DNA of 16,859 nt from Larix sibirica (lineage: Eukaryota; Streptophyta; Pinopsida; Pinales; Pinaceae). Position 1 is the first letter of the stretch. Each line of letters starts with the position of its first letter. Both the position numbers and the translations under genes were made by a program. The stretch lies in contig NWUY0300001180.1 in assembly GCA_004151065.3 (NCBI GenBank), positions 14,507 through 31,365 of the forward strand. The letters run 5' to 3'. Positions 8,300-16,859 of this stretch are shown piece after piece. Below the pieces are notes generated by a model. That model was not told the origin of the DNA. It saw nothing but the letters and a program-made list of their open reading frames with translations, and did no database searches.

Positions 8300-9742
8300 G
8301 ACACTTCAAGTTAAGTAGTCACCTTGGGACATGTTGGAGGTGGAACCCAATACATGATGGACCATACCATCATCTGCAATTTTAGGCATGTGGCCATCGA
8401 AAGCAGTGCTAAAACGGTAGGTCAAGACCCATTGGAAGCTTAAAGGAACAATTGACTTCAAGCTAGGCATAAAATGTTTTTTCAATGCTATTTTCTCCTA
8501 TGCTAAAGACCCATAGGCCATTTTTGAAGTAGACCCATACTGTTTTAACTCCGTTGGAATTTACATCCCATACTAGATGGAGAGACTTGATCCAGGCAAG
8601 GAATACTTCTCAAAAACATATTTCTAGATAAGATTCTACTCCCTACAATTGGAGTTTGGGGATGAAGAAACTTTGACAACCATTGGCAACACCTTGGGGT
8701 CCTATGTCAAATCTTCAAAGGTTACCAAGTTGGGTAAATATGCTTCTTATGCTTGCATTTGTGTTTATATTAATGTCTCGGAAGCCCTCCCATCTACCAT
8801 TACAATCTCCTTCAGAGATAACAAATGGATTCAAACCATGGATTACGAACACATCCCTTTAGATGTCGCAAATGCCATGAGAATGACCACTTTAGTTCGA
8901 GATTGTCCACTCGACAAGCAATTTCAAAACAAGCATAAAGGTGAGGGAAAATATGCACAAGTCTTCACCATAGTTCAAATCGAGAGGAAATAGAACAAGT
9001 GCTCAATCATACCCACTCGGGACCTAAAGTAAGCAAATGATAACGAAGCAAAAATAAATAGCTTGTTATGTCATCTAAGCAAACCCCCTTGAGTTCTAGC
9101 CAATTGCAACCCATCTCTACTCCAACCCAAAAACACAATGAAGGAAAGAACCACGACTCAATGGGCAAAGAGGACCAGGAAGCATATTTAAAGCACATGA
9201 AACTTGAGGCAAAGGAAAAATAGGATATGACAATTTAGCAAGATCAAAATCCAGAATGCACTATCCCAGTGGTAGACAAGCAAGATCTAGAAATCCTAGT
9301 AGTAGTAGAGGATGAATCCACAAAGGAAATCTTGTTAATGAGTGAAGCAACCAAATATATGGACATGGAAGATAAATATCTCTCTTTTTTATCCTCACAT
9401 TTTGATGAATATTACATCAAATCCTAGTCAGGGAAATAGCTAGGAAAACTTTACAAGTCAACCTTAAAATCAACTCTAGAAGGAGGAAATAGTAAGACCA
9501 CCTCTATTCCATCAAACAACCTAGGTATAAAAGTCTCCTCTTTATAACCTACCAAGAAGTTCTAGGGAAGCCAAAGGGAAGAATGAAAAACAAAGCCAAA
9601 TTGCAGGATAAGGGATAACATCTCATCAACTCAGGGCAAGCCAAATATCTTAGGGAGAAATATCTTCTTCACCCCAACCAAGTTTGACTTTGTGGATTAT
9701 GTCATGGAATATAAGGATATTCAACTCTCCCATGAAACATAA
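8300..9742 (+). pseudogene. LINE B ORF1 pseudogene (DUF4283 and CCHC knuckle)
   Basis: In one frame from about 8379 the translation follows the DUF4283 pattern closely: ILGMWPSKAVLKR, THWKLKGTIDFKLG, FFNAIFSYAKDP, AIFEVDPYCFNSVGIYIPY, RFYSLQLEFGDEETLTTIGN and LGSYVKSS. It crosses TAG stops at 8418, 8514, 8574 and 8625. The zinc knuckle at 8864-8906 lies one frame over as FRCRKCHENDHF, with the last Cys (8904-8906) back in the first frame, so a one-base indel sits near 8891-8903. A long, interrupted C-terminal part follows, rich in charged residues (for example KQDLEILVVVEDESTKEI), to a TAA at 9740-9742. No start codon can be fixed. The role would be RNA binding. The gene is dead. Confidence 0.85.
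8864..8906 (+). other. Frameshifted CCHC zinc knuckle of LINE B ORF1
   Basis: Codons from 8864 read C-R-K-C-H-E-N-D-H, giving C-x2-C-x4-H, preceded by PFR as in plant LINE ORF1. The fourth ligand, in RDCPL, appears in the neighbouring frame at 8904-8906, one base off the expected x4 spacing. The longest open frame here (8649-8993) reads through the knuckle in the wrong frame and hides it. Confidence 0.85.
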
Positions 9743-10101
9743 GCAACTCAGGGTGAAAATAAAGAGGGAAAAACCTAACATCATTCTCATTCAATAAACC
9801 AAGTGCTTGGAGACTTGCATTGGGCAACATGGTAGTTCGCCTAAGTGCAAAAGGCTTCTTGGGGGGATTAGCAATTATATGGAATCCAAACTTTGTTCAT
9901 ATTAGCCATTTAGTAGCTTCTAGATGGTGCTTATCAATCCATTTCAAGATTATTAGATCATGTGCCTTTGGATCCCTCACCAATGTTTATGGACCAACTA
10001 ACCCCCATAAAAAGGAATCTTTCCTTTCCAAAATCCATCAGCATAGATCCATCTTAAACCCGGATCTATCAAGCACCGAGAGGGATCCAATTTCTTGAGG
10101 T
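9699..10101 (+). pseudogene. LINE B ORF2 pseudogene, endonuclease N-terminal part
   Basis: The ATG at 9699 opens MSWNIRIFNSPMKHKQLRV, then REKPNIILIQ-stop-TKC, the N-terminal strands of the LINE EN. The stop (TAA, 9795-9797) falls exactly on the metal-binding Glu of the QET motif. A frameshift between about 9798 and 9820 follows. The next frame reads SAKGFLGGLAIIWNPNF, then SRWCLSIHFKII, then TNVYGPTNPHKKESFLSKIH, the central EN strands including the conserved Tyr. The frame stops at about 10098, before the GDFN and SDH motifs. ORF2 starts inside the end of ORF1, in another frame, with a 44-base overlap (9699-9742). Confidence 0.88.
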
Positions 10102-10102
10102 N
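10102..10102. other. Single ambiguous base N at the repeat junction
   Basis: This is the only N in the window, and it lies exactly between the two 6.67-kb copies. The left copy ends GAGGT before it; the right copy, at the same internal point (16774), continues GTAATT. A lone N at such a join is usually a scaffolding or merging mark of unknown true length and not a sequenced base. Confidence 0.97.
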
Positions 10103-13100
10103 AGCATCCAGGTCCACTAAAGCCACGTTTGATCAGATTTTGCCAGGTCAAAATTGTATTATGGACCAGAAGCCACATAAAGCAACGGATTTTCCAGGGC
10201 AGTTGAAAGACCAAAGTTTCTTAATCCACCATTTGCATGCTCCCCCAACCTCCAGTGTCTTAATACAAGCATAAGCAAGGTTCACAAAGACCTTACCATT
10301 ATTCTTATTGAGACACCAAGAAATTATATCCTCCTGCTGGCTTAATGTCATTCATGCCTGATACAAAAGTTTTACATAGGTCTCCCATTCACTGTGAAGA
10401 GTAGGTTCCAACGGAATATCAGATGTCGAAAACCAGTGAGTAAACCCACAAACATGAGAAGAAGACACATGTTTCAAAACATAAATATCGGCCTTGTGTA
10501 ACACTAAAAGAAGCTCAACAAAAAGCCTGAAATCATTACCGAGGCCCGCGATTGGATCAATTCCAACAAACACTTGAGTACCCCTCTCGACAACCCAACC
10601 AATTTCATTATTAATGATTGGAAATGACTTCAAAAGGCTCTTCCAAAGGCAAGACCCATGTGGATCTTTCTTGCCATTACGAAACGAGAATGTCGGCGAT
10701 AACCTACCAAGGTATTTATATCTTACCACCTTTCCCCATAAACCGTCGTCGAACAAGTTGCGCCACAAGGATTTAGCACACAGAGAGAGGTTAAAGGCTC
10801 GGAGATTCCTAATGCCCCATCCATTTAAGAGCTTGGGTCGGGTTAAAAAGTCCCATGCAAGCAAATGAAATTTGAAATCCCCACCTGTTCCAGCCCATAA
10901 GAAATGTGAGAAAATCCTACGAAGAGTCGTGATCACGGATTGGGATACCATAAAGAGAGAAAACCAGTACACGGGGATACTTTATAGCACCGAACAAAGA
11001 AGAGTAAGGCGACCACCCAAAGATAAAAGTCTAAAGGCGCAAGTACTAATCCTTCGCTGGACCTTCTTAATAAGCCACTGCCAATCTGTCGAGGTGTATC
11101 CAAACGAATTTAAGAAGAACCTAAGATAATTGAATCCAACTCCGATTTCTTTCATTTGATAGGGTAACAAAAGACCGATCTAGTCTTTCAAAACTGGATC
11201 TTTACATTGATACAAAAAAGATGACTTGACAGTACTAACTTCCATCCCTGGTGCACTACAAAAAAAATCAATGATATCTTTGAAATGAGTCCATTCAACA
11301 ACATCACCTTTTCCAAATAAGAGAACGTCATCAACAAATAGGAGATGAGTGATATTGAGTGCACTAGCCAACTTAACACCAGAAAATGGTTATGTTTCGC
11401 CTAACATCTTGAATCAACGGGCTCAAACCTTCAATAGCCAAAATGAAGAGGTAAGGGGACAAAGGGAATCCCTATCTAATTCCCCTACCTCCAACAAATT
11501 GAGGAGAGGGTGATCCATTCACCAGAACAACATAACGAAAAGAGGAGACACAAGACATAATCTAGTCTACAATCTCCAAAGTCATCCCCTCCTCCAACAG
11601 AATAAAGCGAAGATACGTCCAGTCAAGCCTATCGTATGCTTTGACGAGATCCATCTTTAGAATGAAAACTTCAACTTTCGTTTGTTTGATGGAATGTAAC
11701 CCTTCTTGAGCGATGCTCACCGCGTCCAAAATCTGTCAATTAAGCAAAAAACCAAATTGCTCACCAGAAATATAATGTTGCAAATAAGGCTTAATCCGAT
11801 CAGCAATTATCTTAGATATAACCTTATACAACAAATTGCATAAAGAGATGGGTCTGTAATCCCCAAAATTCGTCGGCTTGTCAGTATTAGGGATAAGAGT
11901 GATATAAGTAGAGTTCAAAATTCCAGGTACTTGGGCCTTTTGTTGAGAGTCCTCAATAGCCAAGGTAAGTTCACTCCCAAAGAGGGAGAAGAAGTGTAGA
12001 AAGAATTCTACTGTCCATCCGTTCGGCCCTGGACTCTTGTCCTTCGAAAAAAGTTGCAGATTCTTCAAAACCTCCTCTTTCGAGATAGGCTTACCAATAG
12101 ACTAACAAGCCACTTCGTAAAAAAATCTAGGAAAATGTTTTATAATCCTTAACTGACTGGCCAAATTGATGTTGTCATTCTTCTTGTACACCTCCTTGAA
12201 ATGTGAAACAGCAGCATCTTTCAAAAGTGAAGTCCAAATTGCCCAACTTTTTTGTCTCCAAGTCTCCTCCAACTGCCCCAATAATTTACGTTTTTCACCC
12301 TCCAAAGATGACAATTTATCCAGTCTGTCAGGATCAAACAAATGGTCATTGACGACTTGTGCAATCAATTGGATTTCACAATCAATATCCATCAGACGTT
12401 TGTTATTTTCTCTTTTCTTGTTCTTTTCCCAAAGAATAACTTCCTTCCTGAGCTGAGAAAGTCTCTTAATAAGGCATAGAAGTGGAGAACCATGCACAAA
12501 AGCCGCACTAGAAGCCCAACTATCCCTAATCAGATCACCAAAAGATGGATCTTCGAGCCATATCGGGTTGAATTTGAAAAGATACATATGAAACATGTTA
12601 TCAAAATCCATCTAGAGTGACACGACCTTATGATTAGAGAAGCCAACCATATAAGTCCACAAACGATACCTCCTCATCAGGCCACACAGAATATCCGCCA
12701 TGTAAAATTGATCCAATCTTTTGGCTATGTCATCCTTCCCACATCTACCATTAGACCAAGCAGGACCTGGAGCATTGGGCACAATGTCCAGTAAGTTGGT
12801 TTTGTCAAACAGATTCGTGAAGTATTCTGCAAGGGGATCAATGCACTTACCAGCCCCCCAAAGCTCATCCACTGATCTAGTAAAATTAAGGTCGCCTACC
12901 AAAATTAAATCCGGATCTTGGAGCAAACCATCGGATTTCACCTGATCCCAAAAAACATGCCTGCTCTGGTAGGGTGCATAAACATTTAAAGTATGAATAC
13001 ATTTGGAAAACCCAAAAAGTCTCCCCTCCATCAAAATGCCCACAACTGTCTGGAAATCTTTTAAATCGACCACTTCTCGATTCCAAGTAGTCAAAGAACC

Positions 13101-13301
13101 CCATGAGAGTCTCGTAGCATCCAGAGCACAAACCCTCCATCCCGGTTTGATACGTAGAAAAAAGGCCATAGTGTCTTCAACCTCAAGCATGGTTTCTTGG
13201 AGAAGGACAATTGCAGGTTTAAAACAATCAATGAAATGTTTCAGTGCGGCTCTTTTAGGGTCACTGCACAACCCTCTCGCATTAAATGTAGTAATAATCA
13301 T
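10103..13301 (-). pseudogene. Second copy of LINE A ORF2 pseudogene, C-terminus missing
   Basis: From 13301 it repeats EN (13301-12615), the linker (12611-12102), RT with FVDD at 11338-11327, and part of zf-RVT. EN and linker are identical to the first copy. In RT it differs: TGG at 4891-4889 is TAG here (11564-11562), adding a stop after MTLEIVD, and a nearby Gln-Ala pair reads Glu-Glu. In zf-RVT, LLIHN becomes LLVHN, and the frame at 10351-10148 differs at several residues. The same frameshifts and the other stops are shared, so both copies descend from one already dead element. Confidence 0.92.
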
Positions 13302-14563
13302 GGAGAAACAACATCAGGGGCCGCATGTGCTATAAGGGCCGATACATGAGAAGAATTCAAGGAATTGTCTCTCTCCAGACCATTAACAAATAAAGAGGTC
13401 CCCTTGGGGTTAACACAAACAGAAGAAGGATCATGCTTTGCCCCTTTCCCCCTGACAGGCTTCTTAGGTTTCTTGATTGTCACGTTCCCTCTTCTAATAG
13501 AGGAAATGGGTATGACATTGACGCAACCAGTGTCCTTCGTAGAATAAGTAGGAAGGGAGAGTCTAGTACCCACAACCGTGTCCTAAGAACTAGCAATGAC
13601 CGAATCAATTTCAAAATCAAGAATGGAGGAGGGAGATAAGGAAATACCCAACGAGTTCACACCCAACCCAACAGAGCGAACTATAGCAGAGGTCTCGAGG
13701 CATTAGGATGTAAGGGTCAAAAACTCAACATGGTCAACAGGATGTGCATCCTCAAAGGGACAAAACAGAGCATAAGACACCGGAAGATTAGGATTAGCAT
13801 CTAGAATAACAACTAGTTCTCTGGTATGAAGACCCTTCAAAATAGGACAAACCTCCACAAGAGAAGAGGAAACAAGAGTCAACAAGGGAAATGAGTTCGC
13901 AGCAACTTTAGGAACCAAGGAAGATTCAACCAAAGGGAAACCATCAAGGGACAAAGAATTGAAGATTTCCTTGGCTGGTAATAATTTGAATAGAGTAGGG
14001 AGGGTTTTTGCAAACATACCTATGCATTCTTTTGTCGAATTGTAATCCAGCGGTAAAAGACACTTAATAAAACATCCACTCTAACCTGGTTCAGCGAGTT
14101 ATTAATGCTTTTTTCAACCCTAAAACTAGGCGAGCAAGCCACCTTCGAATGACCCACCTCCTTACATCAATGACAATGGAAAGGAATACGCCAATAATCC
14201 GGCCTCTGAATGAAGGACCCCCTTCCCACACAATCTCCAATTCACTTAGTAAACCCTCATCATAGTCCAGGTCAACCAACATTCTTGGAGTATTACGGTC
14301 TGACCCAACAAGGGTTTCAACTTCAATAAGAATGAGTCGACAGATGGATTTATCCACCTCAACAAAACCTTTGAATTTCAAGCATTGCAGTGGAAAATCA
14401 GGCAAAATAACCCACAGATGTCGCTGGGCCAGTCTCTCCTTTTCGGGGTCAAAGGAGAAGTGCCACTGAGACAGAACTAACGAGCCAGAACCCAACACCC
14501 AATACTGGTTCTCAATAGAAAATCTATCTTCCTCCGACCATGCTTCTAATGATGAGCAACACA
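10103..14563 (-). mobile_element. Second copy of LINE A, lacking its 3' end
   Basis: It is the same as 3430-7890. It has ORF1, EN, RT and the start of zf-RVT, but no RNase H and no 3' tail, because the copy begins at the N inside zf-RVT. A LINE insertion normally keeps its 3' end, so a 3'-cut element bounded exactly by an N is more likely a product of assembly than of transposition. Confidence 0.9.
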
Positions 14564-14564
14564 C
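13298..14564 (-). pseudogene. Second copy of LINE A ORF1 pseudogene
   Basis: I see no difference from 6625-7891. The DUF4283-like part runs 14564 to about 14213, the stop-bearing CCHC knuckle lies at 14175-14134, and the C-terminal parts at 14017-13703 and 13573-13298. The TGA at 13300-13298 overlaps the ORF2 ATG at 13301-13299 as ATGA, as in the first copy. The same two frameshifts are present. Confidence 0.82.
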
Positions 14565-14639
14565 AACAAGAGCATAATAGATAAATGTGCATAAAACAAT
14601 AGTGATTAGGTTTTTGCTCTACACTTAAGGTTTTGTATA

Positions 14640-14798
14640 TTTTCTGTTGGCCATCGCCGTCATTATGTAGGGATGAACTATGTCCTTTATTATCAAGGGG
14701 TCGCTTCCCTTTTTTTTGAATTTTCTGTTGGCCACTCCCATTATATGAGAGGCACTATGTCCTCTATAAGCAAGGGGTTATTCCCCCATGTTCTTCCT
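14640..14798. repeat. Second copy of the 81-bp tandem repeat
   Basis: TTTTCTGTTGGCCA recurs at 14640 and 14721, with the same diverged unit pattern as at 7967-8125. It is carried within the 6.67-kb repeat and so is not independent evidence for a function. Confidence 0.75.
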
Positions 14799-14972
14799 TC
14801 AAGAATATTTTTAGTAATTTTTATGCTTCCTCAAGTCACGATTTTGTTGAAATGCCAAACGACAAGATTTGTAGCCTCAGTCAAGGTATTAGTAAGAAAG
14901 GAGCCTATTTAGCGATTATAGTTAGCCTTGGGATTTAAGAAAAACATGGGAGGGCGTCTATACAAGTCACGT

Positions 14973-16415
14973 GACACTTCAAGTTAAGTAGTCACCTTGG
15001 GACATGTTGGAGGTGGAACCCAATACATGATGGACCATACCATCATCTGCAATTTTAGGCATGTGGCCATCGAAAGCAGTGCTAAAACGGTAGGTCAAGA
15101 CCCATTGGAAGCTTAAAGGAACAATTGACTTCAAGCTAGGCATAAAATGTTTTTTCAATGCTATTTTCTCCTATGCTAAAGACCCATAGGCCATTTTTGA
15201 AGTAGACCCATACTGTTTTAACTCCGTTGGAATTTACATCCCATACTAGATGGAGAGACTTGATCCAGGCAAGGAATACTTCTCAAAAACATATTTCTAG
15301 ATAAGATTCTACTCCCTACAATTGGAGTTTGGGGATGAAGAAACTTTGACAACCATTGGCAACACCTTGGGGTCCTATGTCAAATCTTCAAAGGTTACCA
15401 AGTTGGGTAAATATGCTTCTTATGCTTGCATTTGTGTTTATATTAATGTCTCGGAAGCCCTCCCATCTACCATTACAATCTCCTTCAGAGATAACAAATG
15501 GATTCAAACCATGGATTACGAACACATCCCTTTAGATGTCGCAAATGCCATGAGAATGACCACTTTAGTTCGAGATTGTCCACTCGACAAGCAATTTCAA
15601 AACAAGCATAAAGGTGAGGGAAAATATGCACAAGTCTTCACCATAGTTCAAATCGAGAGGAAATAGAACAAGTGCTCAATCATACCCACTCGGGACCTAA
15701 AGTAAGCAAATGATAACGAAGCAAAAATAAATAGCTTGTTATGTCATCTAAGCAAACCCCCTTGAGTTCTAGCCAATTGCAACCCATCTCTACTCCAACC
15801 CAAAAACACAATGAAGGAAAGAACCACGACTCAATGGGCAAAGAGGACCAGGAAGCATATTTAAAGCACATGAAACTTGAGGCAAAGGAAAAATAGGATA
15901 TGACAATTTAGCAAGATCAAAATCCAGAATGCACTATCCCAGTGGTAGACAAGCAAGATCTAGAAATCCTAGTAGTAGTAGAGGATGAATCCACAAAGGA
16001 AATCTTGTTAATGAGTGAAGCAACCAAATATATGGACATGGAAGATAAATATCTCTCTTTTTTATCCTCACATTTTGATGAATATTACATCAAATCCTAG
16101 TCAGGGAAATAGCTAGGAAAACTTTACAAGTCAACCTTAAAATCAACTCTAGAAGGAGGAAATAGTAAGACCACCTCTATTCCATCAAACAACCTAGGTA
16201 TAAAAGTCTCCTCTTTATAACCTACCAAGAAGTTCTAGGGAAGCCAAAGGGAAGAATGAAAAACAAAGCCAAATTGCAGGATAAGGGATAACATCTCATC
16301 AACTCAGGGCAAGCCAAATATCTTAGGGAGAAATATCTTCTTCACCCCAACCAAGTTTGACTTTGTGGATTATGTCATGGAATATAAGGATATTCAACTC
16401 TCCCATGAAACATAA
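14973..16415 (+). pseudogene. Second copy of LINE B ORF1 pseudogene
   Basis: This is the same DUF4283 remnant, with TAG stops at 15091, 15187, 15247 and 15298, the same frameshifted CCHC knuckle at 15537-15579, and the charged C-terminal tail ending in TAA at 16413-16415. No substitution against the first copy was seen, so the two cannot have drifted apart for long, if they are separate loci at all. Confidence 0.85.
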
Positions 16416-16774
16416 GCAACTCAGGGTGAAAATAAAGAGGGAAAAACCTAACATCATTCTCATTCAATAAACCAAGTGCTTGGAGACTTGCATTGGGCAA
16501 CATGGTAGTTCGCCTAAGTGCAAAAGGCTTCTTGGGGGGATTAGCAATTATATGGAATCCAAACTTTGTTCATATTAGCCATTTAGTAGCTTCTAGATGG
16601 TGCTTATCAATCCATTTCAAGATTATTAGATCATGTGCCTTTGGATCCCTCACCAATGTTTATGGACCAACTAACCCCCATAAAAAGGAATCTTTCCTTT
16701 CCAAAATCCATCAGCATAGATCCATCTTAAACCCGGATCTATCAAGCACCGAGAGGGATCCAATTTCTTGAGGT
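16372..16774 (+). pseudogene. Second copy of LINE B ORF2 endonuclease fragment
   Basis: It starts at the ATG at 16372 inside the end of ORF1 and has the same TAA at the QET glutamate (16468-16470), the same frameshift before 16493, and the same GFLGGLAIIWNPN and TNVYGPTNP motifs. It ends with a stop near 16771. After 16774 no EN continuation (GDFN or SDH) is seen in the T-rich sequence. Confidence 0.87.
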
Positions 16775-16859
16775 GTAATTTTTTTTTCTTCTTTTATGAG
16801 CCGACAAGGATTTTTTTAATTATTCTTCATTTGGTTTTAATTTTTTATTTTATGAGCCG
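16775..16859. repeat. T-rich unique end with a 12-bp direct repeat
   Basis: This is the only sequence right of the duplication. It is T-rich, and TTTTATGAGCCG occurs at 16792-16803 and again at 16848-16859, the last base of the window. The 56-base spacing could be the start of a tandem array cut by the window edge. No gene is visible. Confidence 0.55.

Larger units (their letters stand above)
3430..10101. repeat. First copy of a 6,672-bp near-identical direct repeat
   Basis: It matches 10103-16774 at a constant offset of 6673 with no indel. By eye I count 14 substitutions, at 3493, 3494, 3537, 3569, 3582, 3630, 3639, 3676, 4731, 4749, 4890, 4917, 4921 and 5110, and none from 5111 to 10101. 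The left limit lies inside the zf-RVT domain of LINE A and the right limit touches the N. Neither end matches a transposon boundary, which argues against a mobile unit and for an assembly overlap. Confidence 0.97.
8300..10101 (+). mobile_element. LINE B: decayed plant L1-type element, plus strand, cut at the N
   Basis: The plus strand carries ORF1 (DUF4283, broken zinc knuckle, long C-terminal tail) followed by the start of ORF2 (EN). The family differs from LINE A: the EN begins MSWNIR where A has ITTFNARGL, and the ORF1 proteins share only the general DUF4283 and knuckle pattern. No RT, zf-RVT or RNase H follows before the N at 10102. In the copy right of the N, similarity ends at the same point and T-rich DNA follows, so the element is truncated or interrupted within EN. 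The 5' boundary is uncertain (about 7900-8300). It faces away from LINE A, 5' side to 5' side. Confidence 0.87.
10103..16774. repeat. Second copy of the 6,672-bp direct repeat
   Basis: It equals the segment 3430-10101 apart from 14 substitutions in its first 1.7 kb (10166-11783). It starts directly after the N and ends where unique T-rich DNA begins at 16775. Suffix of the left part equals prefix of the right part. This is the expected picture of two unmerged overlapping contigs or alternative haplotypes. If so, the features inside it duplicate those already listed and are not extra loci. Confidence 0.97.
14973..16774 (+). mobile_element. Second copy of LINE B, followed by unique DNA
   Basis: It is identical by eye to 8300-10101. 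Here the sequence goes on past the point where the first copy meets the N: after CTTGAGGT it enters T-rich DNA at 16775 with no further EN, RT or later domain. This shows that LINE B coding similarity really ends here, and the N is not what hides the rest of ORF2. Confidence 0.87.

Noticed and set aside
7461-8906. Twin-priming inversion of a single LINE
   Set aside because: Each side has its own ORF1 domain and EN from a different family, which a single inverted element cannot give.
9007-9198. Minus-strand open frame of 63 codons, repeated at 15680-15871
   Set aside because: It is antisense to the ORF1 tail of LINE B and has no recognisable features.
3430-16774. LTR retrotransposon with 6.67-kb direct repeats
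   Set aside because: The repeats are adjacent, contain LINE coding regions, have no TG...CA ends and meet at an N, so they are not LTRs.
1-16859. CRISPR array, bacterial operon, phage or integron structure
   Set aside because: There are no regularly spaced short repeats, no operon-like gene packing and no prokaryotic gene families; all recognised coding is from plant LINEs.

Overview
The window looks like AT-rich nuclear DNA from a land plant and holds no intact host gene that I can recognise. It contains two decayed LINE (non-LTR, L1-type) retrotransposons. Their domain set is the one usual in plant LINEs: an ORF1 with a DUF4283-like domain and a CCHC zinc knuckle, and an ORF2 with an apurinic-like endonuclease (EN), reverse transcriptase (RT), zf-RVT zinc-binding region and, in element A, a terminal RNase H. 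The sequence alone does not fix the species. Large transposon-rich plant genomes, including conifers, would fit.

Layout. 1-2397 is AT-rich DNA without a supported gene; it has two short imperfect tandem repeats (1167-1320 and 1579-1660). 2398-7890 is LINE A on the minus strand: a 5'-truncated ORF1 (7891-6625), then ORF2 (6628-2618) with EN, RT, zf-RVT and RNase H in order, then a T-rich 3' tail. 7892-8299 is a spacer with a diverged 81-bp tandem repeat. About 8300-10101 is LINE B on the plus strand, from a different family: ORF1, then the first part of ORF2 (EN). A and B are therefore head to head.

A single N lies at 10102. From 10103 to 16774 the sequence repeats 3430-10101 at a constant offset of 6673, with no indel and only 14 substitutions seen by eye, all in the first 1.7 kb. 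So everything left of the N ends with the same 6.67 kb that begins the sequence right of it. This is the pattern left by two overlapping contigs, or two haplotype contigs, joined with a gap character and not merged. The likely true locus is 1-10101 followed directly by 16775-16859, with one copy of each LINE. A real tandem duplication cannot be excluded from sequence alone.

Neither LINE can be autonomous: A has about ten in-frame stops and four frameshifts, and B has many stops. Many stops fit C-to-T or G-to-A change at Trp, Gln and Arg codons, as expected from methylated, silenced DNA. I found no new biological system. The main points are the suspect duplication, the ORF1/ORF2 overlaps, and the head-to-head pair of unrelated LINEs.
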